Both the position numbers and the translations under genes were made by a program. From positions 124,001 through 188,000 of the forward strand of contig CACJQM010000001.1 in NCBI GenBank assembly GCA_902595555.1: a stretch of 64,000 nt of DNA. The letters run 5' to 3'. This DNA comes from an uncultured Bacteroidota bacterium. GTDB lineage: Bacteria > Bacteroidota > Bacteroidia > Flavobacteriales > Flavobacteriaceae. Of this stretch, positions 27,244 to 37,156 are shown one piece after another; position 1 is the stretch's first letter, and the number at the start of each line of letters is the position of its first letter. The notes beneath the pieces are model-generated. The model was not told the DNA's origin, searched no databases, and saw nothing but the letters and a program-made list of their open reading frames with translations.

Positions 27244-28482
27244 TTATCTTGATCCTCTTCCGCCAGATCCAACAGAGGATCCACCACTTGATGAAGAGCT
27301 ACTTACATTACCTGATGGAGGAGAAGAAGGTCTTGAATAGCTACTAGTAGTACTACTTGGTGTGCTATAAGATCTTGATGAGCTTGAGCTTGTATTTGAG
27401 TAAGATCCAGGATTGCTATATGACCTAGCCTGTGACCCACTTGACGTACTTCGATTTCTACCACCTAGTCCCCAGTCGTATTGTGTTGGCTTACTTCCTC
27501 TAACATTGTTAACACTGTTTGGATTATTGTAATACCTTCTCGTTTGATCTCCATTGGATGATGTTCTACCTGAAGCAGCTGACCCTGTTAAACCAACACC
27601 CATTTCAGGTCTAGCATATGTTCTATTTCTAGTTACAGAGTTTGAATTATTGCTTTTAACAAATTCTTTATAAGTTCTTATTCTAGTGTCATTATCCTTG
27701 TTTCCAATATTATCATCTTGCAGAGTTACCCCTCTACCAACATTGTAATAAGTGATTTGTTTAGCACTATTATTATTTTTACTGTCTCCATTAGCACTTG
27801 TCCTTTTACCATCTCCATAAATAACAACATTTGATGAGCTGCCTCTTCTTCCGTCATTGTAAGAAACATTATTGTTATAATCTCTATTCATATAATTGTC
27901 ATATACGTTGTTTCCGTATGTTCCGTAGTATGAATATCTATTACGGTAACCAAAAGGCATTGTTCTTCCCCACCAGCCATATGGATAAAAGTCAAAATAA
28001 AATGGATAATAGCCAATACCCCAACCATATCTGTACCAGTTTCTCATAGCGAAGTATGAATAGTAGGGATATCCGTAACCATATCCATAACCATACGGTG
28101 GATACATTTGACCGTAATAACCATAACCAAAATATCTGTCTCTGTAAGAATTGTAGATTATATAATCCTTAGTATCGGGAATTTGTCCCCATGCTGCGTT
28201 ATTTGTTGAGTAGCTAATCTGATTAGATGTAATAAAATCTGAATTTGAATTTATTGAATCAGAAAAAACAAAATCATTACCTAATTCAAGAGCTTTTTCT
28301 TTGAAATAATTTTCATAATACTTTGATGAGCTATTCTGTGTTTCAATTTTATTTCCGTTACTATATATACCATCTGCAGATACAAGGCTGGATGAATTAA
28401 AGGATCCACAACCAGTAAGAACTATCAATATTAAAACTAAAAAGGAATTATTAAGATTGGATTTTAATTTGTTAGATGGCAT
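27244..28482 (-). CDS. Tyr/Gly-rich low-complexity lipoprotein
   Basis: I take ATG 28482 (412 residues, MPSNKLKSNL...); further in-frame starts upstream only lengthen the signal peptide. Lipobox LTGC at about residue 29-32. The middle (about 115-210) is dominated by Tyr, Gly, Pro and Trp (PPYGYGYGYGYPYYSYF; GWWGRTMPFGYRNRY), then Asn/Arg-rich, and the last 100 residues are Ser/Gly/Arg-rich (SSSSSRSYSTPSSTTSSY). No enzyme motif. Similar proteins precede the FadL-like porin in flavobacteria. It may form a surface or periplasmic adhesive or scaffold layer, but this is a guess. Confidence 0.8.
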   Translation of the reverse strand: MPSNKLKSNLNNSFLVLILIVLTGCGSFNSSSLVSADGIYSNGNKIETQNSSSKYYENYFKEKALELGNDFVFSDSINSNSDFITSNQISYSTNNAAWGQIPDTKDYIIYNSYRDRYFGYGYYGQMYPPYGYGYGYGYPYYSYFAMRNWYRYGWGIGYYPFYFDFYPYGWWGRTMPFGYRNRYSYYGTYGNNVYDNYMNRDYNNNVSYNDGRRGSSSNVVIYGDGKRTSANGDSKNNNSAKQITYYNVGRGVTLQDDNIGNKDNDTRIRTYKEFVKSNNSNSVTRNRTYARPEMGVGLTGSAASGRTSSNGDQTRRYYNNPNSVNNVRGSKPTQYDWGLGGRNRSTSSGSQARSYSNPGSYSNTSSSSSRSYSTPSSTTSSYSRPSSPPSGNVSSSSSSGGSSVGSGGRGSR

Positions 28483-28537
28483 TATTAGCATATTTTTGTT
28501 ACATAAATATAAAAACAAATTTTGTGCCAAATAAATT

Positions 28538-30010
28538 ATGTCTAAAAAATTAACAACTAGGAGCGAAAATTATTCAAAATGGTACAACGAATTGGTTGTA
28601 ATGGCCGATTTAGCTGAAAACTCATCTGTTCGTGGTTGTATGGTTATCAAACCATATGGTTATGCAATTTGGGAAAAAATTCAGCAAGAACTTGACTCAA
28701 AATTTAAAGAAACAGGTCACTACAACGCCTATTTTCCACTATTTGTTCCCAAGAGTTTATTTGAAGCTGAAGAAAAAAACGCTGAAGGTTTTGCTAAGGA
28801 ATGTGCTGTTGTTACGCACTACAGGCTAAAAAATGATGAGGAGAACCCTGGGAAGTTGGTAGTAGACCAAGATTCAAAACTAGAGGAAGAGCTAATTGTG
28901 AGACCTACCAGTGAGGCAATAATTTGGAGGACTTATAAAAACTGGATTCAATCATACAGAGATTTACCAATCTTGTTAAATCAATGGGCAAATGTAGTGA
29001 GATGGGAGATGAGGACTCGCCTTTTTTTAAGAACTGCTGAATTTTTATGGCAAGAAGGACACACAGCACACGCAACAAAAAAAGAAGCTCTAGAGGAAAC
29101 AAAATTGATTATTGATTTATATGCAAATTTTGTAGAAAATTTTATGGGAATAGCTGTCCTCTCTGGTTTAAAATCTGATTCTGAAAAATTTGCCGGAGCT
29201 GAAGAAACTTACTGTATTGAATCCTTAATGCAAGATGGAAAGGCGTTACAAGCTGGAACATCTCATTTTCTGGGTCAAAACTTTGCTAAGGCTTTTGATG
29301 TAAAGTTTGCAGATAAAGATGGCAAGCTTGACCATGTATGGGCAACATCTTGGGGTGTTTCAACCAGATTGATGGGTGCTTTAATTATGAGTCATGGCGA
29401 TGATAATGGACTTGTACTTCCTCCAAAGCTAGCTCCATACCAAGTTGTTATTATTCCAATTTTCAAATCTGAATCTGAGTTGTCCGATATTTCTGATTAT
29501 GTTAATCCATTAATTGATGAAATAAGAAAAAATGGTATAACAGTAAAATATGATAATAGATTGAATCACAAACCTGGATTTAAGTTTAATGAACATGAAG
29601 TAAAGGGTGTTCCAATTAGAATAGCTGTAGGCCCACGAGATCTAAAAGAAAAATCTCTTGAGATTTTTAGGAGAGATAAGATGCAAAAGAAAGTTTTAAA
29701 ATTTTCAGATGCTATGTCTGAGATATCATTCTTAATTGACGATATACAGAATGAACTTCTTAATGCTTCAAAAAAACACATGGATGATAATACCTCCACA
29801 GCCAAATCTTATGATGAATTTAAAGAAATGATTGAAACTGGTGGTTTTGTTTTAGCACATTGGGATGGAACAGTTGAAACTGAAAATAAAATTAAACAAG
29901 ACACGAAAGCAACAATAAGATGTATTCCTTTTGATAAAAAAAATCCAGGAAAATGTATTGTAACAGGTAAAAGCTCTGAATGTCAGGTGTTTTTTGCCAA
30001 GTCATATTAA
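28538..30010 (+). CDS. proS: Prolyl-tRNA synthetase (archaeal/eukaryote-type)
   Basis: Class II synthetase of 490 residues, without the bacterial-type insertion editing domain. It has [25 protein letters not shown] (motif 2 area), [32 protein letters not shown], and the C-terminal anticodon and Zn-like domain ending FFAKSY. Length and motifs match the ProS type 3 group used by Bacteroidota. Start ATG 28538; divergent from the lipoprotein gene with only 55 bases between. Confidence 0.95.
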   Translation: MSKKLTTRSENYSKWYNELVVMADLAENSSVRGCMVIKPYGYAIWEKIQQELDSKFKETGHYNAYFPLFVPKSLFEAEEKNAEGFAKECAVVTHYRLKNDEENPGKLVVDQDSKLEEELIVRPTSEAIIWRTYKNWIQSYRDLPILLNQWANVVRWEMRTRLFLRTAEFLWQEGHTAHATKKEALEETKLIIDLYANFVENFMGIAVLSGLKSDSEKFAGAEETYCIESLMQDGKALQAGTSHFLGQNFAKAFDVKFADKDGKLDHVWATSWGVSTRLMGALIMSHGDDNGLVLPPKLAPYQVVIIPIFKSESELSDISDYVNPLIDEIRKNGITVKYDNRLNHKPGFKFNEHEVKGVPIRIAVGPRDLKEKSLEIFRRDKMQKKVLKFSDAMSEISFLIDDIQNELLNASKKHMDDNTSTAKSYDEFKEMIETGGFVLAHWDGTVETENKIKQDTKATIRCIPFDKKNPGKCIVTGKSSECQVFFAKSY

Positions 30011-30025
30011 TTTTGCATTTAATAT

Positions 30026-30056
30026 TTTGCATCTTTATTTCCTTTATATAAATTTG
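30026..30056 (+). promoter_or_regulatory. Promoter of tRNA-Glu
   Basis: TTTG at 30026-30029 and TAAATTTG at 30049-30056 with a 19-base spacer, an exact Bacteroidota consensus. The predicted start is about 7 bases before the tRNA at 30071. Confidence 0.72.
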
Positions 30057-30070
30057 CACGGTTATTTTCT

Positions 30071-30142
30071 GGCCCGTTCGTCTATCGGCTAGGACGCCAG
30101 GTTTTCATCCTGGTAAGAGGGGTTCGATTCCCCTACGGGCTA
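30071..30142 (+). tRNA. tRNA-Glu (TTC)
   Basis: 72-nt cloverleaf. GGCCCGT pairs with ACGGGCT (one G-U at the end). The anticodon loop TTTTCAT gives TTC, between CCAGG and CCTGG. The T-loop is TTCGATT. CCA is not encoded. Besides protein synthesis, charged tRNA-Glu is the substrate of the HemA encoded at 55.7-57.0 kb. Confidence 0.96.
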
Positions 30143-30203
30143 CAAATTATCAGGTTTGGATTGATTTTATTTTGATAATGATTAAATTAAAACTTGAAAA
30201 TTG

Positions 30204-30232
30204 TTTGCAGATATAAAAAACTATTATATTTG
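30204..30232 (+). promoter_or_regulatory. Promoter of rpsT
   Basis: TTTG at 30204-30207 and TATATTTG at 30225-30232 with a 17-base spacer. Transcription would start near 30238, leaving a leader of about 18 bases before the rpsT ATG at 30257. Confidence 0.68.
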
Positions 30233-30256
30233 CGAGGCTAAAATTTTAGAATAAGT

Positions 30257-30553
30257 ATGGCAAATCATAAATCAGCTATCAAAAGAATTAGACAGACAAA
30301 AACTAGGAATGCTAAAAATCGTTTACAGCACAAAACAACTAGAAACGCAATTAAAACTTTGAAAGAAACTACCAGCAAGAAAGAAGCTGAAAAGTTGTTT
30401 ACTAATGTTACATCTCTATTAGATAAACTAGCTAAGAATAATATTATTCACAAAAATAAGTCTGCTAATTTGAAATCTAAATTATCTAAGCACGTTAACG
30501 GATTAAAAACAGTAAAAAAATCTAAGCCAAAAGCTAAGGCTAAGAGTTCATAG
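30257..30553 (+). CDS. rpsT: 30S ribosomal protein S20
   Basis: 98 residues, highly basic. [22 protein letters not shown] and the helical-bundle body (ALKET-like [32 protein letters not shown]) identify S20. The C-terminal tail [11 protein letters not shown] is an Ala/Lys-rich extension. It has its own promoter and overlaps convergent rho by 14 bases. Confidence 0.95.
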   Translation: MANHKSAIKRIRQTKTRNAKNRLQHKTTRNAIKTLKETTSKKEAEKLFTNVTSLLDKLAKNNIIHKNKSANLKSKLSKHVNGLKTVKKSKPKAKAKSS

Positions 30554-31889
30554 AGATAAGAAACTCTTCGTTATTCAAGGTCTTTTTAATTTTATCCTCA
30601 ACAAATTCCATAGCTTCAACAGGGTTCATATCGGCAAGATATTTTCTCATAATCCACATTCTTTGAATTGTGTTTTCATCAAGAATCAAATCGTCACGTC
30701 TTGTGCTTGAAGATACTAAATCAATTGCTGGAAAAATTCTTCTATTGGAAATTTTTCTATCAAGTTGTAACTCCATATTACCAGTTCCCTTAAATTCTTC
30801 AAAAATTACTTCGTCCATTTTTGATCCAGTTTCGGTCAAAGCAGTTGCAATAATTGACAAGGAACCACCACCTTCAATATTTCTTGCTGCTCCAAAGAAT
30901 CTTTTAGGTTTATGAAGAGCATTTGCGTCAACACCACCACTAAGAATTTTTCCTGATGCAGGTTGAACTGTGTTGTATGCTCTCGCTAACCTTGTAATTG
31001 AATCTAGAAGTATGACTACATCATGGCCACATTCAACAAGTCTCTTCGCTTTAGAGAGAACAATATTGGCAACTCTAACGTGTCTATCAGCGGGTTCATC
31101 AAATGTTGATGCGACTACCTCCCCTTTAACATTTCTTTGCATGTCCGTAACTTCTTCAGGTCTTTCATCTATCAATAGAATTATTTGGTACACCTCTGGG
31201 TGATTAGCAGCAATTGCATTTGCAACATCCTTCAATAACATGGTTTTTCCTGTCTTTGGCTGAGATACAATCATTCCTCTCTGTCCTTTACCAATTGGTG
31301 TAAAAAGATCCATAATTCTTGTAGAAATACTACTTTCTTTGTCAGCAATATTAAATTTTTCATCTGGAAATAGTGGAGTTAAGTGCTCAAAGGATACTCT
31401 ATCTCTAACCACATCAGGACTAAGACCGTTAATTTTATTTACTTTAATTAGTGGAAAGTACTTTTCTCCTTCTTTAGGTGGTCTTACTTGACCCAATACG
31501 GTATCACCAGTTTTAAGACCAAATAATCTTACTTGAGATTGAGAAACATAGATATCATCTGGAGAGCTTAGATAATTGTAATCTGATGATCTTAAAAATC
31601 CATATCCTTCCTGCATTATATCCAATACACCCTCAGACTCAATAATTCCATCAAATTCAAAATCAGGTTCTTTGTACCTATTACGATTGTCCTTGTTGTG
31701 ACTTTTTTCTCTTGATTTTTCTTTAACAATATTGTTTTTAACAGGTTCTTTTCTTTCTTTTTTCAAGTGAAAGTCTACTATTTTTTGAATCAATTCATCT
31801 TTTTTTCCTGAGGAATCAACACCTAATTCAGTTGCTAATTCAACCAGTTCTGAAATCTTTTTTTTGTTTAAATCTTTAATTTCTGACAT
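30540..31889 (-). CDS. rho: Transcription termination factor Rho
   Basis: Hexameric RNA helicase that ends transcription. Start at ATG 31889 (449 residues, [19 protein letters not shown]); the upstream in-frame start at 31940 lies about at the likely transcript start. Residues 1-45 form the helical Rho N-domain, 46-78 a charged Lys/Arg/Asn-rich linker, 80-150 the cold-shock RNA-binding domain ([14 protein letters not shown]), and Walker A is P211KTGKT. Q-loop and R-loop motifs ([36 protein letters not shown]) are present. The linker is longer than in E. coli. Confidence 0.95.
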   Translation of the reverse strand: MSEIKDLNKKKISELVELATELGVDSSGKKDELIQKIVDFHLKKERKEPVKNNIVKEKSREKSHNKDNRNRYKEPDFEFDGIIESEGVLDIMQEGYGFLRSSDYNYLSSPDDIYVSQSQVRLFGLKTGDTVLGQVRPPKEGEKYFPLIKVNKINGLSPDVVRDRVSFEHLTPLFPDEKFNIADKESSISTRIMDLFTPIGKGQRGMIVSQPKTGKTMLLKDVANAIAANHPEVYQIILLIDERPEEVTDMQRNVKGEVVASTFDEPADRHVRVANIVLSKAKRLVECGHDVVILLDSITRLARAYNTVQPASGKILSGGVDANALHKPKRFFGAARNIEGGGSLSIIATALTETGSKMDEVIFEEFKGTGNMELQLDRKISNRRIFPAIDLVSSSTRRDDLILDENTIQRMWIMRKYLADMNPVEAMEFVEDKIKKTLNNEEFLISMNS

Positions 31890-31942
31890 AATCTTGGTTC
31901 GTGATGTGTTGCTATCTGGAAAGTTGATTTTCGATAGCAAAG

Positions 31943-31950
31943 CAAATATA
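31943..31950 (-). promoter_or_regulatory. Candidate -7 box of the rho promoter
   Basis: TATATTTG on the minus strand. The start near 31936 gives a leader of about 47 bases before ATG 31889 and argues against the start at 31940. No clear -33 TTTG at standard distance. Confidence 0.5.
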
Positions 31951-32004
31951 CAATATTTTTATTTATAGATAAAAAACAATATTTTTATCTGTAAAATTAT
32001 TAGA

Positions 32005-32409
32005 GTGATACAAAGAATTCAATCTCTTTACATGTTATTAATCTTTGCAATAAATTTTTTTTTAATTTTTTCAATTGACAGTAATGTATCCATGTCAATT
32101 TCAGAAAGTTACTTTGGTTATTTTAGACCATATTTGGTTGAATACTATTTTTCTGAAATTATTTCATCTTTAATATTATTAAATATTTTTTTATTTAGAT
32201 ATCAAAAAATTCAACTTTTGATATTAAAAATTGTTGTTCTAATAATGATTTTTGGGTTGTTTAATTTTTTTGATGAGAGATCATTAATTCAATCATTAAC
32301 AGATTTGGGTCTTACCTATTTTATTATTTCTTTTATTTTGATTTATTTATCGCACAGGGCAATTAGTAAGGATAAGTCAATTATTGATTCATCCAACAGA
32401 TTAAGATAG
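32005..32409 (+). CDS. DUF4293 family membrane protein
   Basis: 134 residues from GTG 32005, beginning IQRIQSLYMLLIFAI, the typical N-terminus of DUF4293. Four hydrophobic helices with short loops, and a polar C-terminus (SKDKSIIDSSNRLR). Found across Bacteroidota, often beside rho as here; function unknown. Overlaps the convergent phosphoesterase by 9 bases. Confidence 0.82.
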   Translation: MIQRIQSLYMLLIFAINFFLIFSIDSNVSMSISESYFGYFRPYLVEYYFSEIISSLILLNIFLFRYQKIQLLILKIVVLIMIFGLFNFFDERSLIQSLTDLGLTYFIISFILIYLSHRAISKDKSIIDSSNRLR

Positions 32410-32907
32410 GCTTGACCTGTTACCCAGCTCAACAATCTCCATATTTTCTATCTTTTTTTCATTTAAATTAAATCTTATCATAGTTCTTTTTTTATGAAAA
32501 CCGTGTTTACCAGCTGCACCTGGGTTAATGCAAATTATATCATTTATTTTATCATTTTCCACTCTTAATATATGTGAGTGACCATAAATCAAAATATCTG
32601 GAGATTCATTGTTAATTATTTTTCTCAATCTGTTATTGTAGTTTGGTTGTTTTCCTGCTATGTGTGTAATGAGAATTTTAAATCCTTCAATATTTAACAA
32701 CTCATTTTCATTAGTACAAGATCTAATCTGAGCGTTGTCAATATTACCAAATACAGCTTTTAAACTTGAAACTTTTGATAATTTATCTATTACATCAATA
32801 TCCCCTATATCACCAGCATGAATAACCAAATCAGCTTTTTTAGCGTATTTTAAAATTACATTGTCTATGTAACCATGGGTGTCTGATATCAAAAGAATTT
32901 TTTTCAA
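32401..32907 (-). CDS. YfcE/MJ0936-type metallophosphoesterase
   Basis: 168 residues with the complete calcineurin-like metal site: SDTHG (Asp8, His10), HAGDIGD, GNID, THIAGK and YGHSH. Small proteins of this type hydrolyse phosphodiesters with Mn; the natural substrate is unknown. TTG start; a stop lies shortly upstream and no ATG is available. Confidence 0.88.
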   Translation of the reverse strand: MKKILLISDTHGYIDNVILKYAKKADLVIHAGDIGDIDVIDKLSKVSSLKAVFGNIDNAQIRSCTNENELLNIEGFKILITHIAGKQPNYNNRLRKIINNESPDILIYGHSHILRVENDKINDIICINPGAAGKHGFHKKRTMIRFNLNEKKIENMEIVELGNRSSLS

Positions 32908-32958
32908 TTGTTTAAACCGTTATTACTTATCTTTGAATTTAACAAATTTAACCTGTAA

Positions 32959-33714
32959 TTGAGATATTTTATTGAAATTTCATATCTGGGAACTAATTAC
33001 CATGGTTGGCAGTCTCAACCTAATGCCATAACTATTCAAGAAATTACAGAAAATTGCTTTTCCAAAATATTAAATAATCCAGTTAAATTAGTTGCCGCTG
33101 GTCGAACTGATGCAGGTGTTCATGCCAAGCAAATGTATGCTCATTTTGACTCGGATATTATAATAAATGATCTAAAATCATTTGAACATAAGGTTAATTC
33201 ATTTTTACCAAAAGATATAGTAGTTTGGAAGTTAATTTTAGTTCATAATAATGCCCATGCAAGGTTTGATGCATTATATAGAGAATATGAATACCATATA
33301 TCTTTGAAAAAAAATCCTTTTGAAATTGACAAAGCCTACTTTTTTAAAAAGTCCTTAGATATTAAAAAAATGAATAAATGTTGTAATATAATGTTGCAGT
33401 ATACAAACTTTAAATCTTTTTCTAAATCAAAAACTGATGTAAAAACATATGATTGTAAAATTTATGAAGCAAAATGGATGCTCAATGAAAATTCTTTAAT
33501 ATTTAAAATCAAGGCCGATAGGTTTTTACGCAACATGGTTAGAGCAATTGTCGGCACATTAATTGAGATAGGTTTAGGGAAAATTACAGAAAAAGAATTT
33601 AAATTAATTATTGAAAAAAAAGACAGACAGCTAGCTGGTTTCTCAGTTCCTGCCCACGCTTTATTTTTAAAAAATATTGATTACGATTGGGATAAAATTT
33701 TATTAAATGGATAA
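32959..33714 (+). CDS. truA: tRNA pseudouridine synthase A
   Basis: Isomerises U38-40 in anticodon arms. 251 residues from TTG 32959, preceded in frame by TAA and with no ATG option. RYFIEISYLGTNYHGWQSQ and AAGRTDAGVHAKQMYAHFD carry the catalytic Asp51. DRFLRNMVRAIVGTLIEIG is the C-terminal signature. It overlaps the ABC transporter start by 8 bases. Confidence 0.94.
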   Translation: MRYFIEISYLGTNYHGWQSQPNAITIQEITENCFSKILNNPVKLVAAGRTDAGVHAKQMYAHFDSDIIINDLKSFEHKVNSFLPKDIVVWKLILVHNNAHARFDALYREYEYHISLKKNPFEIDKAYFFKKSLDIKKMNKCCNIMLQYTNFKSFSKSKTDVKTYDCKIYEAKWMLNENSLIFKIKADRFLRNMVRAIVGTLIEIGLGKITEKEFKLIIEKKDRQLAGFSVPAHALFLKNIDYDWDKILLNG

Positions 33715-35479
33715 AAGGAAGTTCAATTTTAAGTTATTTAACAGGCTGGTTAGATATGTTAAGCCATATAAACTTAATTTCTTATTTGTTTCTTTTGCGG
33801 CAGTTTTAATCTCCTTTTTTTCAATTTTTAATCAATATCTTTTAAAAATTGCAGTTGATGATTTTATAACCCCAAAAGATTATAAAGGATTAGTTACTAT
33901 AATTTCTATCATGTTAGGAATTCTCCTTTTTCAAGTTACATTCCAGTTTTTATTTGTTTTTTTTACAAATCTTTTAGGTCAAAAGGTAGTATTTGACATA
34001 AGAACTAAATTATTTTCTAAAATAATTTCTTTTAAAATGTCTTATTACAATAAATCATCTGTTGGAAGACTTGTGACAAGAACGGTTAACGATATGGAAA
34101 CAATTGCAAGTATTTTTAGTCAAGGATTATTTATGATTGTTGCAGATTTGATTTTAATGTTTTCAGTGCTTTCTGTTATGTTAATTTTAAGTTTGAAGTT
34201 ATCATTGATAATTTTTCTAGTACTTCCATTTATTCTTGTAGCAACAAGACTCTTTCAAATGGCTATGAAAGTAGCATTTAACCAAGTTAGAAATGAAGTA
34301 GCAAATCTTAATTCTTTTGTACAAGAACGTCTTTCAGGAATTAAAGAAATTCAAATATTTAATCGACAACTTATTGAATATAATAACTTTAAGAAAATTA
34401 ATGAAAGACATAAACAAGCATGGTTAAAAACTGTTTGGTACAATTCAATTTTCTTCCCAATTTCTGAAATATCTACATCGATAACTGTAGGGTTGATTGT
34501 TTGGTATGCAGGATTTAATAATATTGCTGTTGAAAATTCAATTAGTTTAGGTACAATATTTTTGTTTATTCAATTGTCTCAAATGCTATTTAGACCACTT
34601 AGACAAATAGCAGATAAATTTAATACCCTCCAAATGGGAATGGTCGCTGCTAACAGAGTTTTTAAAATATTAGATACCGAAGAATTTGTTAATGATTTTG
34701 GCAAGATTAAAAGTAAATCTATCAAAGGCAATATTTTATTTGATAAGGTAAATTTTGGCTATGATAAGGATAATATAATTATTAAGAACTTATCTCTTAA
34801 AATAAAAAAGGGAGAGAGAATAGCAATTGTTGGGCCAACAGGTTCAGGAAAATCTACTATAATTAAATTAATCTTGAGATTTTTCGAATTGAGTAGTGGA
34901 AAAATTAATATAGATGATGTTAATATTAAAGATTATTCTCTGAAAAATCTGAGATCCCAAATATCATTGGTTTCACAAGACATCTTCCTTTTTGCTGATT
35001 CTATCTATAATAATATATCTCTTTTTAATAAAGAAATTAGTGATAAGGATGTAGAGTCAGCAGCAAAAGAGATTGGAATTCTAGATTTCATTAACAATCT
35101 TCCTGGCGGCTTTAATTATAATGTAAAAGAAAGAGGGGTAATGCTTTCTGAAGGTCAAAGACAATTAATATCGTTTTTAAGAGCATATGTATCTAATCCC
35201 AAAATTTTAATTCTTGATGAGGCTACCTCATCAATAGATTCTAGAACAGAGCAGTTAATTCAGTATGCAACAAATAAAATTATTGAGGGTAAAACATCCA
35301 TAATTATTGCTCATCGATTATCAACAATTTTAAATGCAGATAAGATTTTATATCTAGATAATGGTATGATTAAAGAATTTGGCAGTCATAAAGAACTTAT
35401 AAAAATTGATAATGGTTATTACAAAAAATTATTTGAATATCAATTTCAAGATTCTGAATTAATCGAGCAAGTCATTTGA
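33707..35479 (+). CDS. ABC exporter, fused permease and ATPase (MsbA-like)
   Basis: 590 residues: six membrane spans (about 25-285) then a nucleotide-binding domain. Walker A is GPTGSGKS at 376-383, Q-loop SLVSQD at 420-425, Walker B ILILDE at 500-505, and the H-loop AHRLS follows. The C-loop reads LSEGQ (480-484) instead of LSGGQ. It probably works as a homodimer exporting a lipid or drug-like molecule; in Bacteroidota such genes next to truA are common, but the cargo is unknown. Overlaps convergent cdaA by 21 bases. Confidence 0.9.
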   Translation: MDKRKFNFKLFNRLVRYVKPYKLNFLFVSFAAVLISFFSIFNQYLLKIAVDDFITPKDYKGLVTIISIMLGILLFQVTFQFLFVFFTNLLGQKVVFDIRTKLFSKIISFKMSYYNKSSVGRLVTRTVNDMETIASIFSQGLFMIVADLILMFSVLSVMLILSLKLSLIIFLVLPFILVATRLFQMAMKVAFNQVRNEVANLNSFVQERLSGIKEIQIFNRQLIEYNNFKKINERHKQAWLKTVWYNSIFFPISEISTSITVGLIVWYAGFNNIAVENSISLGTIFLFIQLSQMLFRPLRQIADKFNTLQMGMVAANRVFKILDTEEFVNDFGKIKSKSIKGNILFDKVNFGYDKDNIIIKNLSLKIKKGERIAIVGPTGSGKSTIIKLILRFFELSSGKINIDDVNIKDYSLKNLRSQISLVSQDIFLFADSIYNNISLFNKEISDKDVESAAKEIGILDFINNLPGGFNYNVKERGVMLSEGQRQLISFLRAYVSNPKILILDEATSSIDSRTEQLIQYATNKIIEGKTSIIIAHRLSTILNADKILYLDNGMIKEFGSHKELIKIDNGYYKKLFEYQFQDSELIEQVI

Positions 35480-36250
35480 AATTAAATCTTTAAGTTCCTC
35501 ATCATTTTTGTAATCTACAATTTTTCCATTTTTAATATATGACAACTTTCCTGTCTCCTCAGAAATAACTATTGAGATTGCATCAGATTCCTCAGTAATT
35601 CCAATTCCAGCTTTGTGTCTTAAGCCTAATGACTTGTTGATTTTTCTATTTTTTGATACAGGCAGGGTAACCCTTGATGCCACAATAATATTTCCAACAA
35701 CAATAACGGCACCGTCATGAAGAGGGCTATTTTTATAAAAAATGCTCTCAATAATTGGTAATGATAGTTCAGCATTAATTGTATCACCATCCTCTTTAAC
35801 AAAATCAAGATTATTATTTCTTTCAAAAACAAAAATTGCCCCAGTTTTATCTTTTCTCAATTTATCACAGGCAACTATAAAATCTTCAATATTTAATTTA
35901 GTTTGCTCTTTACTAATTTTAAAAAAAAGATTAAATCGTTTCCAAAGAGATTTGTTATTAGTAATTCTAGATGATCCAAGAAGTAGAAGAAACTTCCTTA
36001 TTTCTTGCTGAAAAACTATAATAACGGCAAATACACCAACCCCAATAAAACCTCCCAATATACTACTCAAAATATTCATGTTGAGTAGATCAGTTATCCA
36101 CCAAATAATATAAATGATTACAAAACCTCTAAATACTATTATTGCTGCTGTTCCACGAACTAACTTATACGCATAATAAAGCATTATAGCTACAAGTATA
36201 ACATCAATAATTGGTAGAATAGTTGATTTTATTAAGTCAAGGATTTCCAA
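35459..36250 (-). CDS. cdaA: Diadenylate cyclase CdaA (c-di-AMP synthase)
   Basis: Makes cyclic di-AMP from two ATP. 263 residues from TTG 36250 (stop 15 bases upstream, no ATG). Three N-terminal membrane spans, then the DAC domain with DGA at 179-181. The RHR motif appears as RHK (211-213) followed by AGIGITEESDA, a conservative change. c-di-AMP controls potassium and wall homeostasis. It is 16 bases after folP, the usual Bacteroidota neighbour. Confidence 0.92.
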   Translation of the reverse strand: MEILDLIKSTILPIIDVILVAIMLYYAYKLVRGTAAIIVFRGFVIIYIIWWITDLLNMNILSSILGGFIGVGVFAVIIVFQQEIRKFLLLLGSSRITNNKSLWKRFNLFFKISKEQTKLNIEDFIVACDKLRKDKTGAIFVFERNNNLDFVKEDGDTINAELSLPIIESIFYKNSPLHDGAVIVVGNIIVASRVTLPVSKNRKINKSLGLRHKAGIGITEESDAISIVISEETGKLSYIKNGKIVDYKNDEELKDLISNDLLD

Positions 36251-36266
36251 AGCTTTACAAAATTAG

Positions 36267-37100
36267 TCAAAATAGACTACTTATTGTTTTTTCATATAAA
36301 ATAATACACTCTTTGGCTTCTTTAACATCGTGAACTCTAAGAATTTTTGCCCCTTTTGTTAACGCAATCGTATTTAAGCTAGATGTTCCATTTAGTGCAT
36401 TTTTACTTGTTGTGTTCAGTGTTTTGTAAATCATAGATTTACGAGAAAAACCAGTAAGCAGGGGTACATCTAAAATCTTGAATTTCTCCAAATTATTTAA
36501 AATTTCAAAGTTGTTTTCTGTTGTCTTTCCAAATCCAAACCCAGGATCTGTGATTAAATCGACAATACCAAAATCACGAGCTGTTTTTATTCTTTGAGAA
36601 AGAAATTTAATTACATCAATTACCACATCTTTGTATTTTGGCGAATTCTGCATATTTTGTGGATTACCCAGCATGTGCATCATAATGTAGGGACAGTTAA
36701 ATTTTGATATAATCTTCATCATTTCCTTATCCATTATTCCAGAGCTAATATCATTAATCATATCTGCACCCTCAGTGAGACAAGCCTCTGCAATTTCAGA
36801 CCTGAAAGTATCAATTGATATTACTAATTGAGGAAATTTTTTTTTGATATGTTTTAGCACAGGTAGAACTCGAGATTTTTCTTCATCAGAGCTGATGTTT
36901 TTTGCACCGGGACGTGAACTGTATCCACCTATGTCTAGAATATCTAATCCTTCTTCTATCATTTTAGATATTTGATTGCTTACATCATCTACATTATTAT
37001 ATTTACCACCATCATAAAAAGAATCTGGGGTTAAATTTAAAATTCCCATAACCTTTGAGGATGATAAATCATAAAGTTCTCCTCTTATATTAATATTCAT
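36267..37100 (-). CDS. folP: Dihydropteroate synthase
   Basis: Joins p-aminobenzoate to dihydropterin pyrophosphate in folate synthesis. 277 residues. It has GILNLTPDSFYDGGKYN, IGGYSSRPGA, INDISSG, ITDPGFGFGKTTENN, LTGFSRKSMI and a C-terminal RVHDV, all substrate-binding loops of the TIM barrel. It is first of a folP-cdaA pair and 56 bases from the divergent DUF1599 gene. No sulfonamide-resistance insertion in the 60s loop is seen. Confidence 0.95.
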   Translation of the reverse strand: MNINIRGELYDLSSSKVMGILNLTPDSFYDGGKYNNVDDVSNQISKMIEEGLDILDIGGYSSRPGAKNISSDEEKSRVLPVLKHIKKKFPQLVISIDTFRSEIAEACLTEGADMINDISSGIMDKEMMKIISKFNCPYIMMHMLGNPQNMQNSPKYKDVVIDVIKFLSQRIKTARDFGIVDLITDPGFGFGKTTENNFEILNNLEKFKILDVPLLTGFSRKSMIYKTLNTTSKNALNGTSSLNTIALTKGAKILRVHDVKEAKECIILYEKTISSLF

Positions 37101-37156
37101 TTAGCGAATTAGTTTATTAGGTAATTTTAATCGAAATTTACATAAAATAAGTTTTT

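Noticed and set aside
27300-28200. Tandem DNA repeat or CRISPR-like array
   Set aside because: The repetitive look comes from Tyr/Gly and Ser codons in a coding frame; there are no constant repeats with unique spacers.
30143-30203. Terminator after tRNA-Glu (ATTATCA ... TGATAAT)
   Set aside because: The loop is long, the stem AT-only and there is no T-run.
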